A stretch of DNA of 42,191 bases from Candidatus Peribacteria bacterium (GCA_031261265.1 JAISKI010000024.1:1-42191); one strand, 5' to 3'; shown: positions 1-9,099, counted from the stretch's first letter. A program made the numbers and translations. The notes: a model not told the origin generated them from the sequence alone.

Positions 1-408
1 CTTCCACCAGTAGAATGAATCTTTTATGATGGACAAGTATTTGATGCTTATATCTTTGTCTCAGATCTCATCAAATCAGCAAAGAAAAAACTGATATTAA
101 TCGATAATTACCTAGATGAGACCGTCCTCAAAATCCTTTCCAAGCGTTCAAAATGAGTAAATGCGACTCTCTATACAGAAAATTTTTCTTCCACTTTTCA
201 GCTCGATCTGGATAAACATAATGCACAATATCCAGAGATTGAAATCAAAATCACAAAGAATACTCACGATCGCTTCTTGATTATTGATAATGAAGTCTAT
301 CATATCTGAGCTTCCATCAAAGACTTAGGAAAGAAACTCTTTGCCTTTTCTAAGATGAAATTAAGTGCTGAAGAGTTAGTTGAGAGGATTGAGGGAAGGT
401 CAGCATAA
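1..408 (+). CDS. RhuM-family-like protein, C-terminal fragment (5' end outside window)
   Basis: This is the last 135 codons of a gene that enters from the left edge and ends at TAA 406-408. It reads through TGA at 16-18, 154-156 and 307-309. The translation aligns along its length with the C-terminal half of the RhuM-family protein at 35193-36044. At 16-18 and 307-309 that paralogue has a GGN glycine in the VEGIFY and YHIGAS motifs, which is direct in-window evidence that TGA means glycine. The domain contains a HDRFLIID stretch followed by HIGAS and KDLGKK, which resembles a phospholipase-D-like fold; that resemblance is inference. The DNA-binding N-terminus expected from the paralogue lies outside. 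Three of its six glycines are TGA, against none in the paralogue. The biochemical function is unknown. Confidence 0.75.
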
Positions 409-544
409 TTATACACCATTAGATCACACTTCTCCCCTTCATCTAAATAACTCTAAGAATGATACAATTACTCTATAGCATAAATATAAGATCTATAAAG
501 ATTATCCTTCAGATTCTATTATTTTAACGATACTTTCCTACTTT

Positions 545-1003
545 TTAAAAATCTCTAAAAATCTGTTGTTTTTCTTTTCGTTGTTCATCTGAAACCTTTA
601 ATTCCTCGGGATCTTTTTTAGCATCAAGCGAGACGTCCATAGAAATATTTTCTACACTTTTATCTACAACCTCCTCTTCCTCCAACGGGATATCTTGTTT
701 CGCTACTATTTCCCTTTGTGAAACAGAGGATTCTGGTTCCGTAGCAAGAAACTGTTGATACTCATAATCTATCTGCATTTGAAGCCAATATTTTATAGGA
801 TCACCAAGAATCGTATGAAGTAAATAATCCCATTGAATCGTGATATTTCTCTTTCCTTTGATTAACTCATTGACCTCACTCACTTTCTTCCCTACCAAAA
901 ACGCAAACTTTTTCTGAGTTCGTCCTTGGTCTTTGATGGTGGTTCCGAGAAGAATACCTGGATGTTGCATATAAAAAGAAAAGTCTGAAAAGTAAAAGGT
1001 CAT
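545..1003 (-). CDS. higA: HigA-like XRE-family antitoxin/repressor, no adjacent toxin
   Basis: The 152-residue protein has the HigA/VapI helix-turn-helix layout near its N-terminus: HPGILLG, a TQKKFAFLVGKKVSEVNELI recognition region, then GKRNIT. Proteins of this family bind DNA, repress their own operon and neutralise a RelE-fold toxin. The C-terminal 60 residues are a lysine/glutamate-rich tail with no recognisable domain. No toxin ORF lies on either side, so the gene looks solitary or has another role. The start used is ATG at 1001-1003. A second ATG at 968-970 gives MQHPGILLG, closer to the usual family start. Palindromes TTCAC-N7-GTGAA lie immediately upstream and are its likely operators. 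The stop is TAA and there is no internal TGA. Confidence 0.7.
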   Translation of the reverse strand: MTFYFSDFSFYMQHPGILLGTTIKDQGRTQKKFAFLVGKKVSEVNELIKGKRNITIQWDYLLHTILGDPIKYWLQMQIDYEYQQFLATEPESSVSQREIVAKQDIPLEEEEVVDKSVENISMDVSLDAKKDPEELKVSDEQRKEKQQIFRDF

Positions 1004-1005
1004 TA

Positions 1006-1182
1006 TTCACTGATATAGTGAATTAATTCACCAATAGAGTGAATCTTTTCTAGTATATTCCAAACTTCAAAAAAAAGCAACTTTTTATTCACTATTTCAC
1101 TGAATATGTGAATTTTTATCATTTTTTTCACAAAAATTCACTGAAATTGTTAAAAAATTCACTATTTCTATGAATAAGTGAA
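1006..1182. promoter_or_regulatory. Array of TTCAC-N7-GTGAA operators upstream of the HigA-like gene
   Basis: Three perfect 17-bp palindromes TTCAC-N7-GTGAA lie at 1006-1022, 1027-1043 and 1096-1112. Two degenerate copies lie at 1137-1153 (TTCAC...GTTAA) and 1166-1182 (TTCTA...GTGAA). The first two start 21 bp apart, two helical turns, so dimers would bind the same face of the DNA. The first abuts the antitoxin start codon. Autoregulation by the HigA-like protein is inference from position and from known HigA behaviour. Confidence 0.7.
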
Positions 1183-1224
1183 TTTGTGTGGCGTGGTAGC
1201 AAACTCCCCGACCTATCGGTTGAC

Positions 1225-1313
1225 CCCCTTATCAAAGGGTTCCGCAACTTATGTTGAGTATTTGCTGTTGAATGTAAGTTGTAAACCTTAGTATCGTATC
1301 CCCTTGATAAGGG
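1225..1313. repeat. Imperfect inverted repeat between the antitoxin operators and the pseudouridine synthase gene
   Basis: CCCCTTATCAA at 1225-1235 pairs with TTGATAAGGG at 1304-1313, and CAACTTA at 1245-1251 pairs with TAAGTTG at 1275-1281. The whole could fold as a long interrupted hairpin. It joins directly to the 62-bp repeat copy at 1311-1372. It may be a decayed miniature element; no transposase and no clear target duplication are visible. Confidence 0.45.
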
Positions 1314-1372
1314 AGAGGGAGGAGGACAAGTAGGGATAGGGCTCGTCCCTATCCGATGAGGACGACGGAAGA
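1311..1372 (+). repeat. 62-bp repeat, copy 1 (intergenic), with central hairpin
   Basis: Identical over 62 bp to 1724-1785. It contains the hairpin GGATAGGG-loop-CCCTATCC and ends GATGAGGACGACGGAAGA. A second small palindrome just upstream (CCCTTGATAAGGG) has a diverged counterpart beside copy 2. A variant of the core lies at 36718-36751 on the opposite strand. This copy is intergenic, just past the 3' end of the pseudouridine synthase gene. Confidence 0.85.
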
Positions 1373-1394
1373 TGGTTGTGAACAAAAACCTTTT

Positions 1395-2102
1395 CTACAC
1401 CGTTTCTATTCCCACAGAAAAAAGTTGTAAAATTGAATACTCTTTGTGATCAGATTTTGAATAGAGAGTATCTCCACAAATAGGATATCCAATTGCAGAA
1501 AGGTGAGCACGGATTTGATGACGAAATCCTTTTTGAATTTTTATGAGCAAAATCGAGGTGTTGGTCGTAGGAAGAAATTGAAATTCAACGATTTCTGTCA
1601 TGAGGTGATGAGGAGTTCATTTAGCTTTTTGTAGGTCGCTCTCCTGTTTTATTACAACCATACGATCGGGGTTGAATTTATGATGAGCGAGGGGAAGGGT
1701 GATATAGTTTATCTCCCTGTCAGGGGAGAGGGAGGAGGACAAGTAGGGATAGGGCTCGTCCCTATCCGATGAGGACGACGGAAGAGGGGTTGTAGAAAAA
1801 TCTCCGTATACTTCCGCTATGTAGTATTTATTGAGTTGGAAAGAGGATTGAAGAGATTTAAATTCAGCATATACACGGGGATTTTTGGCGAAATAGAGGA
1901 GTCCTGAGGTTTCGTTATCGAGACGGTTGAGAAGTCAGAGTTCTTCTTCTTTGCCGAAAAAGGCATAGAGGGATTTTATTATATCATTGTTGTCAATGTC
2001 GGTCAGGAGATAGTCGAGGAAAGATTTTTCTTTACCAAAAGTAGAGGGAATGCCTGCGGGTTTCCGAAAGTAGTAGCAATAGTCGTCTTGGTAATAAATC
2101 AT
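1395..2102 (-). CDS. RluA-family pseudouridine synthase with an in-frame repeat insertion
   Basis: A 235-residue protein that would isomerise uridine to pseudouridine in rRNA or tRNA. It has the catalytic block NRLDNETSGLL (Asp62; the first residue is Asn where the family usually has His) and the C-terminal KGFRHQIRAHL and PICGDTLY motifs. TGA glycines fall just before NRLD and in the second half. The 62-bp repeat at 1724-1785 lies inside the frame and encodes a Ser/Pro-rich stretch at about residues 106-127, between core strands. The protein therefore tolerates a loop insertion. The start is ATG 2100-2102 and the stop TAG 1395-1397. The exact RNA target cannot be told. Strong by motif; whether it is active despite the insert is open. 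Confidence 0.82.
1724..1785 (+). repeat. 62-bp repeat, copy 2, inside the pseudouridine synthase gene
   Basis: A perfect copy of 1311-1372, here within coding sequence and translated in the rluA-like frame. The reading frame stays open through the repeat without a stop. Because 62 is not a multiple of three, flanking bases must have been gained or lost with it. Confidence 0.85.
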
Positions 2103-2193
2103 AAGATTTCAGATGATTTAAAAGAATTTCAGATGATTATGGAAGTGTAATTTTTTCCTACCAGAAAAAAAGTCCTATTTTGGTAATTTTCGT

Positions 2194-2222
2194 TTGACTT
2201 TGTGTCTATACTTTCGTATTAT
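2194..2222 (+). promoter_or_regulatory. Sigma-70-type promoter of the DapB-like gene
   Basis: TTGACT at 2194-2199, a 17-bp spacer, TATTAT at 2217-2222. The start codon is at 2270, giving a leader of about 40 nt. The region matches the promoter at 3403-3431 over most of its length, including the spacer start TTGTGTCT, so one is probably a copy of the other. Confidence 0.8.
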
Positions 2223-2269
2223 GTAGCTCTAAAATAAAACTCTAGTATTAATTAATAAAAATAAATTTT

Positions 2270-3220
2270 ATGGCACAGAAAATTTTAATTGTAGGTTTGC
2301 CTGGGAGCATGGGAACACTTACAGCGGAAAGAATGCTCAATTCTGATGGTGAATATTCAACAACTGGTTTTGGGATTGGAGCAGATAGTGATAATGGGAA
2401 AATCATCACTATTAAAAGTGGTGAACTCTTACAAGATTATCTCATCTTCAGCTTTTCCAAGTTGACGGAATGGGAATTAGGTATTATTAAGGAAGAGCAA
2501 CCCATTATTATCGACTTCACTCATAAGGATATTATCAAATCCAATTGGGAAAATTATTACAAAAAATGGGGATGTCCCTTGATTGTAGGCACTATCGGGA
2601 TGAAGAAAGAAGACTTTGTTGGTAATACGGCACCGGTGATTATTGGATCGCCGAATTTGTGTCCTCAGATTGTGGAAATTCTTCGTTTTTTTACTGAATT
2701 AAAACCTAAAAGTCTGAAAAAATGGAAATTTGAAATCATTGAAAGTCATCAGGAGGGTAAAACGGAACCATCAGGAACTGGTGTCCGCGTTAAAGAATGT
2801 CTCGAAAAAGCGGGAGCAACTGAAAAAACGCCGATGGTGTCCATCAGGGACAAGAAGGAACAACTCGAAATGGGTGTGCCGAAAGAGTATTTGAATGGTC
2901 ACGGTTGGCATACTTATGAATTCTTTATTAAAAAGAATAAATATCCTCTACACGATCCTTCAAACTTTTTGAGGAAAATAACAGGGGACTTATGTGTTCA
3001 TACATATTTTACAAATAAGGATTTTAAAGAATTTTGGTGGGAAAATCCTTCAAAAACTTTGATACTTCTCATCTGTACCAAGGGAAGTTCTGTAAAACTT
3101 ATCCACAATGTGAATGGTAGACAGCCCTATATCGATGGGTTGTTCAAAACTGTCTTACCTACAATGAGACATCTCATTAATGTGGGAGAGAATTCTGTAT
3201 TGGATATGTTCGACTTATAG
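2270..3220 (+). CDS. Dihydrodipicolinate reductase-like (DapB-family) protein
   Basis: 316 residues. The N-terminus has a Rossmann nucleotide-binding motif, GLPGSMG at residues 9-15. VGTIGMKKEDF near 106-116 matches the DapB GTTG region. ESHQEGKTEPSGTG at 158-171 matches the DapB catalytic block, keeping a His (160), a Lys (164) and SGTG. DapB reduces dihydrodipicolinate in lysine and diaminopimelate synthesis. No other lysine-pathway gene is nearby and the C-terminus is longer than usual, so the substrate is uncertain. All 27 glycines are GGN with no TGA. It has its own promoter and terminator. Together with the next gene it looks like an acquired module from a standard-code donor; that is inference. 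Confidence 0.72.
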   Translation: MAQKILIVGLPGSMGTLTAERMLNSDGEYSTTGFGIGADSDNGKIITIKSGELLQDYLIFSFSKLTEWELGIIKEEQPIIIDFTHKDIIKSNWENYYKKWGCPLIVGTIGMKKEDFVGNTAPVIIGSPNLCPQIVEILRFFTELKPKSLKKWKFEIIESHQEGKTEPSGTGVRVKECLEKAGATEKTPMVSIRDKKEQLEMGVPKEYLNGHGWHTYEFFIKKNKYPLHDPSNFLRKITGDLCVHTYFTNKDFKEFWWENPSKTLILLICTKGSSVKLIHNVNGRQPYIDGLFKTVLPTMRHLINVGENSVLDMFDL

Positions 3221-3250
3221 TACTCTTGTCGAACGAGAAAATAAACTAAC

Positions 3251-3284
3251 AAGATAGCCTAAACTTATGGGCTATCTTTTTTTT
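3251..3284 (+). terminator. Rho-independent terminator after the DapB-like gene
   Basis: AAGATAGCC pairs with GGCTATCTT (9-bp stem, 10-nt loop), followed by a run of eight T. Confidence 0.9.
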
Positions 3285-3402
3285 CTGTCTATTAATAAGG
3301 TGAAATATCATGATATGTGGGATATTGTATAAATTCGAAATGAGAAAAAAAGGCAAAATAATAAACCTTGTCGATAAAAATTCTATTTCAGATAATTTTC
3401 AT

Positions 3403-3431
3403 TTGACTTTGTGTCTCTGTTTTCGTAGTAT
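3403..3431 (+). promoter_or_regulatory. Sigma-70-type promoter of the 3472 gene
   Basis: TTGACT at 3403-3408, 17-bp spacer, TAGTAT at 3426-3431. The sequence around it closely resembles the promoter at 2194-2222, including TTTGACTTTGTGTCT. Confidence 0.78.
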
Positions 3432-3471
3432 TTCTATTAATTAACAAAAATACTAACATAAATTTTTTATT

Positions 3472-3843
3472 ATGGACCAGGAAGATAAAGTAGTCTTCTT
3501 AACCCCAAAAGAGTTTTTGGAAGAAGCAAAAAAAAGAGAAGAGAAAAAAAAGCAGATTAGTGAATTATCTCAGCTCGTTAATAAAGCATTAATCTCGCTA
3601 AAGTGTCGTGAACTGCCACCAAACAAAAAGTTTGCTTTTAGTATCCCAAACAGTGAGGATAAAAGTGAAGATGACAACAAAGCATTCTTTAGTAAGGAAG
3701 TTATTGAATCAGTAGCAATTTTATTAAGAAAGGTTGGTTGGAAAGTAGAGTATGAAGATAAGAACAATTACACTAGTGGAAATAATTACGCTAGACCTAC
3801 TACCACTCATCAAATCAACTTTGTATTGGAAATCCCAACATGA
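3472..3843 (+). CDS. Small acidic/lysine-rich protein of unknown function, ending at TGA before a terminator
   Basis: 123 residues, charged and helical at the N-terminus (EFLEEAKKREEKKKQ), then a mixed region ending in NFVLEIPT. No family recognised. It has a consensus promoter and an AT-rich leader. The frame meets TGA at 3841-3843, then a strong terminator whose stem starts about 10 bases later. In code 25 this TGA would be glycine and the frame would stay open to TAG near 4320, antisense to secF and past the terminator. The coordinates given assume that TGA is the natural end. No internal TGA. The likeliest reading is a gene imported from a standard-code bacterium; alternatives are a run-off transcript needing ribosome rescue or a sequencing error. 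Confidence 0.6.
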   Translation: MDQEDKVVFLTPKEFLEEAKKREEKKKQISELSQLVNKALISLKCRELPPNKKFAFSIPNSEDKSEDDNKAFFSKEVIESVAILLRKVGWKVEYEDKNNYTSGNNYARPTTTHQINFVLEIPT

Positions 3844-3846
3844 AGC

Positions 3847-3884
3847 AAAAAAGGCGTTCTCCGATTCTGTTGAACGCCTTTTTT
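3847..3884. terminator. Bidirectional terminator between the 3472 gene and secF
   Basis: A-run, GGCGTTC, 12-nt loop, GAACGCC, T-run. The symmetric A/T flanks let it stop transcription from both converging genes. Confidence 0.9.
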
Positions 3885-3906
3885 ATATTCAGACTTTTTT
3901 CTTCTT

Positions 3907-4860
3907 TTACAATTTAGTATGTTCGGCTTTAAATTTTCCCATGAAAAGGTAAGCGAGGGGACCACCGACAAAAATTGAACCAAAGGCAGCAGCGATAACT
4001 CCTACTCCCACGGTAAAGGCGAATTGTTGGAGGACACCTGTCCCGAAGATGAACATTGAAATCAATACGAGAAGCGTAGAAAGAGAAGTACCGATAGATC
4101 TTTTCATCGTTTGTCGGAGGGAATCCTCAATGATCTTTCCAATCAGTATATTTTTATCTTTTGCATGACGGAGGATATTTTCTCTCACCCTATCAAAGAT
4201 CACGATGACATCATTAATACCGTAAGCAACTACCGTAAGCACAGCAATAATAAATACAGTATCTACTTGGATGGTTGCATTAAACATCATTCGAAGTCCG
4301 TATGCTCCAAGGGTAATTAGTACATTAAAGAGTAATACACAAAGCACTGCTCCTCCCAATACTTGAGCGGGAATATCTTTTCTAATTTTTGCAAACGCAA
4401 AGAGCATATAAATTACCATTAAAATAATTCCGACGATGAGAGCTTGAAAAGCTGAAGTTTTCATGTAAGAACCTACACTTGGTCCGATAATTGCCTGTCC
4501 AATAATGTCTTCTGGAGAAGAAACGAGTTGTTCGGAGGTGATGAAATTTTGTACATCTGCTGAAAGTTTAGCAACTTTTTCATCGTTTTCGAGGGAAGCA
4601 TTAATTTTGATCTGAACCTCCTCAGGAGTCTGATTGATATGCACATTTGCATTAGTATATCCATTTTTTACCAGATACTCTTCTAACTTATTTTGGATAT
4701 CTTGTGGATCTGCTTGAGTCAAGATAGACATATTCACCCCTCCCGTGAATTCTTCTGAAAACTTTGCATTGAGGATAAAAAGAAACAGGGATGCAAGAGA
4801 CAAGGCTAAAGCACATACTACTCGAATGTAAGATCTCTTGATGATGTGAAATTTTTTCAT
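3907..4860 (-). CDS. secF: Protein translocase subunit SecF
   Basis: 317 residues. SecF works with SecD in the inner membrane, using the proton motive force to complete Sec-dependent export. An N-terminal membrane helix, the FTGGV motif of the first periplasmic domain, and five C-terminal helices with GINDVIVIFDRVREN are diagnostic. I chose ATG 4858-4860 (MKKFHIIKR) because the upstream extension begins with a TTG codon and lacks SecF-like sequence. No TGA codon occurs in the gene. secD is not adjacent, unlike in many bacteria. Transcription ends at the shared hairpin with the convergent 3472 gene. Confidence 0.93.
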   Translation of the reverse strand: MKKFHIIKRSYIRVVCALALSLASLFLFILNAKFSEEFTGGVNMSILTQADPQDIQNKLEEYLVKNGYTNANVHINQTPEEVQIKINASLENDEKVAKLSADVQNFITSEQLVSSPEDIIGQAIIGPSVGSYMKTSAFQALIVGIILMVIYMLFAFAKIRKDIPAQVLGGAVLCVLLFNVLITLGAYGLRMMFNATIQVDTVFIIAVLTVVAYGINDVIVIFDRVRENILRHAKDKNILIGKIIEDSLRQTMKRSIGTSLSTLLVLISMFIFGTGVLQQFAFTVGVGVIAAAFGSIFVGGPLAYLFMGKFKAEHTKL

Positions 4861-4960
4861 TGAAGAGGACGGAAGATTTAAAATAGAAGTATAGGAGAAT
4901 ATATACAGATTTGGTGGCAATTTTCAAGAGGAGAATTATCCTACAATTCTTTTATAACTT

Positions 4961-6442
4961 TTATCTTTCTAGTAGCTCCTGATTGACGATTTCAAAGATT
5001 CTTTCAATCAGTACTTCTTGGACAAAATACTGATCATGAGATACAAGTAAAATAGCTCATTCGTAGTCAACGAGTGCTCTTTCAATCACTTCTCTCGTAG
5101 CGATATCCAAATGATTGGTAGGTTCATCCAGAATCAAGAGGTCGTAGCTATAGCCAGAGATTTCTGCAAATCTGAGACGGACTTTTTGTCCATAACTGAG
5201 GTTGGAAACGGATTGGTTTCGGGTGATTTCTCCTAAACCGAAATTGCTCAGCTTTTTTTTTGCTCTGATCTGATCACGATAAACTCCTTCGACTTTGGAA
5301 AGAAATTCATCAAGTACCGAACTCGTAGAGTCTATATTAAGCTGATACTGATCAACATAACAGCTTTTGATCCCGCTACCAATAGTGACTTTGGGGTCTG
5401 TATGTTTGGTAAATTGGGCTACAATATCACGAAGAAGGGTGGTTTTTCCTGTCCCATTAGCTCCTTGAAGCAAGATTCTTTCTTTTCCTCGAATCTCGAA
5501 AGAAGCGTCACGAATAAGGAGTTTATCAGCGATCGTAATATCCTTTTTTTCATAACGAAGAATCCTTTTACTATTATGGACTCCGCCTTCTAAATGGAGT
5601 TTTGCTTGTTTGGTGAAGCGAACTTTTTCTGGATCATCACCTGAAAAACTTCTCTTGAATTGTGATCTTTTGGCCTTGAGGAGTTTTCCGAAGGTGGGAT
5701 TTGCGTAGTAAGAAGCTCTTTGCTGAATTAAGCGAAGCCAGTCTTCCATTTTCTTTTTTCTCCTTTCATATCTCTCTGCGTCTTCTTTGAGTTTTTGTTG
5801 ATAGTCAGCTTTTTGTTCTTTATAGCTTTCATAATCTCCCTCGAAATAATGGATTTTTCCAAATTCAAAATCTAAAATTCCATCGCAGACTTCATTGAGT
5901 AAAGCTCTATCATGGGAGATCATGAGAATCATCCCTGAAAAATTCTGAATATATTGGACGAATCGCTCCCTAGTCTCAATATCGATATGATTGGTAGGCT
6001 CATCGAGAATGAGTAGGTCTTTGTCTTGTAAAATCATCGAAGCGAAGAGGACTTTTCTCTGCTGTCCTCCACTAAGGGTGGAAAGGGTTCTCTGAAGAGA
6101 AATGTCGTATAATCCGACTTGTCGAATTGCTTCAAGGACTTTGTAATCTTCTCGAGGTTGGACGAAATTTTTAAGATAACTTTTGATTGTCACCGTATTT
6201 CAAAAACTGATTTCTTGGGGGAGATAACCAATATTTACGTTGGTAAGGATGGAACCAGCAGTTGGTCTGATTTTTTTTGCAAGAATTTTTGCAAGGGTGG
6301 TTTTTCCAACCCCATTTGGACCAACGATTCCGAGAATATGCCTAGAAGGAAATGTGAAATTGAGGTGTTCAAAAATAGGACGAGTAGCTATGTAGGTTTT
6401 CTCAAGATTATTGATAGAGAGTTGAATTTGATCTCGTTGCAT
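4961..6442 (-). CDS. ABC-F family ATPase (translation factor type)
   Basis: 493 residues with two ATPase domains and no membrane segments. Domain 1 has Walker A GPNGVGKTT, signature LSGGQQRK and Walker B LLILDEPTNHID. A charged linker follows with KKKMEDWLRLIQQRA. Domain 2 has GANGTGKTT, LSYGQKVR and LLILDEPTNHLD, then LLVSHDQYF. ABC-F proteins act on ribosomes, some in antibiotic protection. The gene is cut by TGA at 6200-6202 (EISFGNT) and 5057-5059 (DYEGAILLVSHD); reading both as glycine joins three ORFs. The C-terminal arm after the second H-loop is short. Which ABC-F subgroup it belongs to cannot be told. Confidence 0.92.
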
Positions 6443-6536
6443 AAAATGAAAAAGGGAAATGTTTAAAGGAAGTCTAATTTAGATAATGGTAAGTATAGGG
6501 TTTCCGAAAGCCTTTGCAATGGGAAAAAAATTTTGG

Positions 6537-6565
6537 TTGCAAATTTTCTCCTATTTCCTTATACT
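6537..6565 (+). promoter_or_regulatory. Promoter of rimO
   Basis: TTGCAA 6537-6542, 17-bp spacer, TATACT 6560-6565. The predicted start is near 6572, leaving a leader of about 20 nt before ATG 6592. No clear Shine-Dalgarno site is present. Confidence 0.75.
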
Positions 6566-6591
6566 TTATTTTTTCATTCTCTGTATTTTCT

Positions 6592-7860
6592 ATGCAAAAA
6601 TATCACCTCATCTCTCTCATCAACCTTTGATGTACTAAAAACCTTGTAGATAGTCAGTTTTTACTGGGAAAACTCCTCGTTGAAAATCAAGTCACCTACT
6701 CCACCGACCCTTACGATCCAGAAGTGGAACTTGTTTTTCTCAATACTTGCGGATTCATTTCCTCAGGAAGAGAAGAGGCTTTAGCAACCGTGAAGAAACT
6801 TTTGAAAAAAGGAAAAAAAGTTTGTATTACTGGATGTGCTGTGAAATATCGAGAAGATCTCACCAATTCGAAAGATGAGGAACGAACAGCAATTAAACCT
6901 CAAATTTCTATTTATCCACGAAATGAAATTGGACAACTTTTTATGACTTCTACTCCGAGGGCTTTGACTAATATCGACAATAAATTTGAATACCTAAAAA
7001 TCGCTGAAGGGTGTAATAATGCCTGTTCATTTTGCATTATTCCTAAAATTAGAGGTAAACAGATTTCTCTTCCGATTCCTACTATTCTGCAAGAGATTCG
7101 CAATCTTATTCAGCAGGGAGCAGAGGAGATTATTTTGATTGCTCAGGATAGCACTAGGTACGGAACCGACCTTTATGGTAAACCTCAGCTTTTTGAACTC
7201 CTTGAACAAATCGAACAGGTAGAGGGAAATTTTCATTATCGTGTACTGTATCTGTATCCCGACTTACTCACTCTTCACCAGCTTAAAAAGCTGACCTCTT
7301 TTAAAAAATTTATTCCGTATTTTGATATCCCACTTCAGCATATTTCTTCTTCTGTTTTACAAAGGATGGGCAGGTTTTATGATGAACAGGCTATTTATAC
7401 CTTTCTCAACTTTATAAAATCTGAGTTTCCCATCCACTTTATTCGTACCAATTTTATCATTGGTTTCCCGTGAGAAACTGAGGAAGATGTACAAAAGCTT
7501 CATGACTTCATCGCCAAGGATTATTTCGATAATATTGCACTTTTTGAATATCATGATGAACCGTTAGCTAGCTCTTTTCAGCTTTCTGATAAAATTTCTG
7601 AGAAGGTACTTCATTCAAGATTTCGTGAAATTCGTTCGTTGATTAACCAGCTTTTTTTAAACCATCAGCAAGCGAGAAAGGGAAAAAAGGAATGGGGATA
7701 TGTGATTGGCGTTGAAATCTTATCACAAACGATTTTAACAGTTCGTCCATGGTTGCATTGTCCAGAGATTGATGAGGTTGATGATATTCTGTTAGAGCAG
7801 GTCGTGAGTTGTGAGGAGAAGAAAATCAAAATTGGAAGCAGGGTGGAATATATAATATAA
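6592..7860 (+). CDS. rimO: Ribosomal protein S12 methylthiotransferase RimO (radical SAM)
   Basis: 422 residues. RimO methylthiolates an aspartate of ribosomal protein S12, using two 4Fe-4S clusters and S-adenosylmethionine. The N-terminal UPF0004 domain carries its cluster cysteines in NLGCTKN, LNTCGF and TGCAVKY. The radical SAM domain has EGCNNACSFCIIPKIRG, and a TRAM-like domain ends the protein. Glycine 13 in NLGC and the glycine of GFPGETEED (TGA at 7471-7473) are both TGA; both are near-invariant in the family. A MiaB-type tRNA enzyme is the alternative, but NLGCTKNLVDS favours RimO. The start is the first ATG downstream of the promoter. Confidence 0.92.
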
Positions 7861-7947
7861 GGTAATGATCGTATACTATAGATATAGAAACATTGATAAT
7901 TGGAAAGAAAACTCTATATTCATTCTGTTTTATTACTTTTTCTTTTG

Positions 7948-9099
7948 ATGAAAACCCGTTATTTACTTTTTTATTTTACCTGATGGATTTTTTTAGGGCT
8001 TTTATTGACGTTTATTTTCCCAGAAATAGGATTCTTTTGATTTGTACAAACTTATTGGCGATATCTTATTTTGGTAAGTATTTCTTATTTTACTTATAAT
8101 TATTTTTATGGATATGAAGAGAAAAAATATCTTTATCTCAGAAGATTTCTCTTATTAGGAAATGTTTATTTATCTCTTCATCTGTTTTTTCGTCCCTTGC
8201 TACATATTGAGCCAGCTTTATTTTTACTCTTAGGAGTGATTATTTTATTGATGTGGTATATTTCTCAGCTTTATATGAAATATAAATGGCCTTTTTATAC
8301 GATTTGAAGTATTCTTTGTTTTTTAATTCTGATTTCTGGATTTTTTTATCTTTACCCTGAAAGACCAGATACGGGAGGATTTATTGCTCAACAGGAGAAT
8401 CAATTGATTATTATTTCTCCTTTTACTCAGCCACAACGTAAAGCATATATAAAATTGACAAATTTAGACAATCAAAAAGAACAAGATCTATTTTTTCAGA
8501 CAGGAACACAATATTTTCCCCTAATAGGGAAATATCAGTTGAGTTATATTTCTGCTACTCCACAAAATGAAGCAGAAGTGTTTATTATTTTTACTGATGG
8601 AGATGTATTTCAACTCTTTCCTCAGAGTTCTGTAAAATTTACAGAAGAGCTTTTTCCTGAAATTTGAACCTTTGGATGGAAATATGCTTTACGAACAGGT
8701 AATATTGATGATGAGAGTTGGATGGGAGAAAATACTTCCTTATATCCCCCTCTTACTCTTTCTTCAGAAGTATATCTACAAATAACTACATTTTATTGGC
8801 AGAATTTAAGGTATTATTTAACTCAACAAATGGGATCGCCTTTTATAGCAAGTGCTACTATGCAGATGGTTAATAGAAAAATCCTTACCTTTCTCTCTGA
8901 TATTTTTCCTGGTTTCTTCTCCCAAAATAGAGAAAATGCTCAGCTTTTTGAATATTATTTTAATCTTTCTACCACTGATTCAATTTTACTTACTCCAGAG
9001 AAATATACTCTTTCTCCAGATACTTCTTCAGGAAAATCTCTTCGAAGCCAAATTAAACAAAATTCACAATTAGCATTTCCTCTTATAAAAAGTTTTTAA
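7948..9099 (+). CDS. Polytopic membrane protein of unknown function
   Basis: 383 residues formed by joining four standard-code fragments across TGA codons (FTGWIF, FFGFVQ, TIGSIL, EIGTFG). The first half has about five hydrophobic segments, rich in Phe, Leu and Tyr. The second half is a soluble, probably external domain with no recognised motif, ending in KSF at TAA. The start ATG 7948 is chosen because it opens directly into the first hydrophobic segment; in-frame TTG codons upstream are possible. It is tandem with rimO and may share its transcript. No family recognised. Confidence 0.75.

Noticed and set aside
1006..1182. CRISPR array from the repeated TTCAC...GTGAA units
   Set aside because: Units are 17-bp palindromes with uneven spacing and no constant repeat-spacer pattern.
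1225..1313. Intrinsic terminator for the pseudouridine synthase gene
   Set aside because: The hairpin arms are interrupted and no T-run follows on the minus strand.
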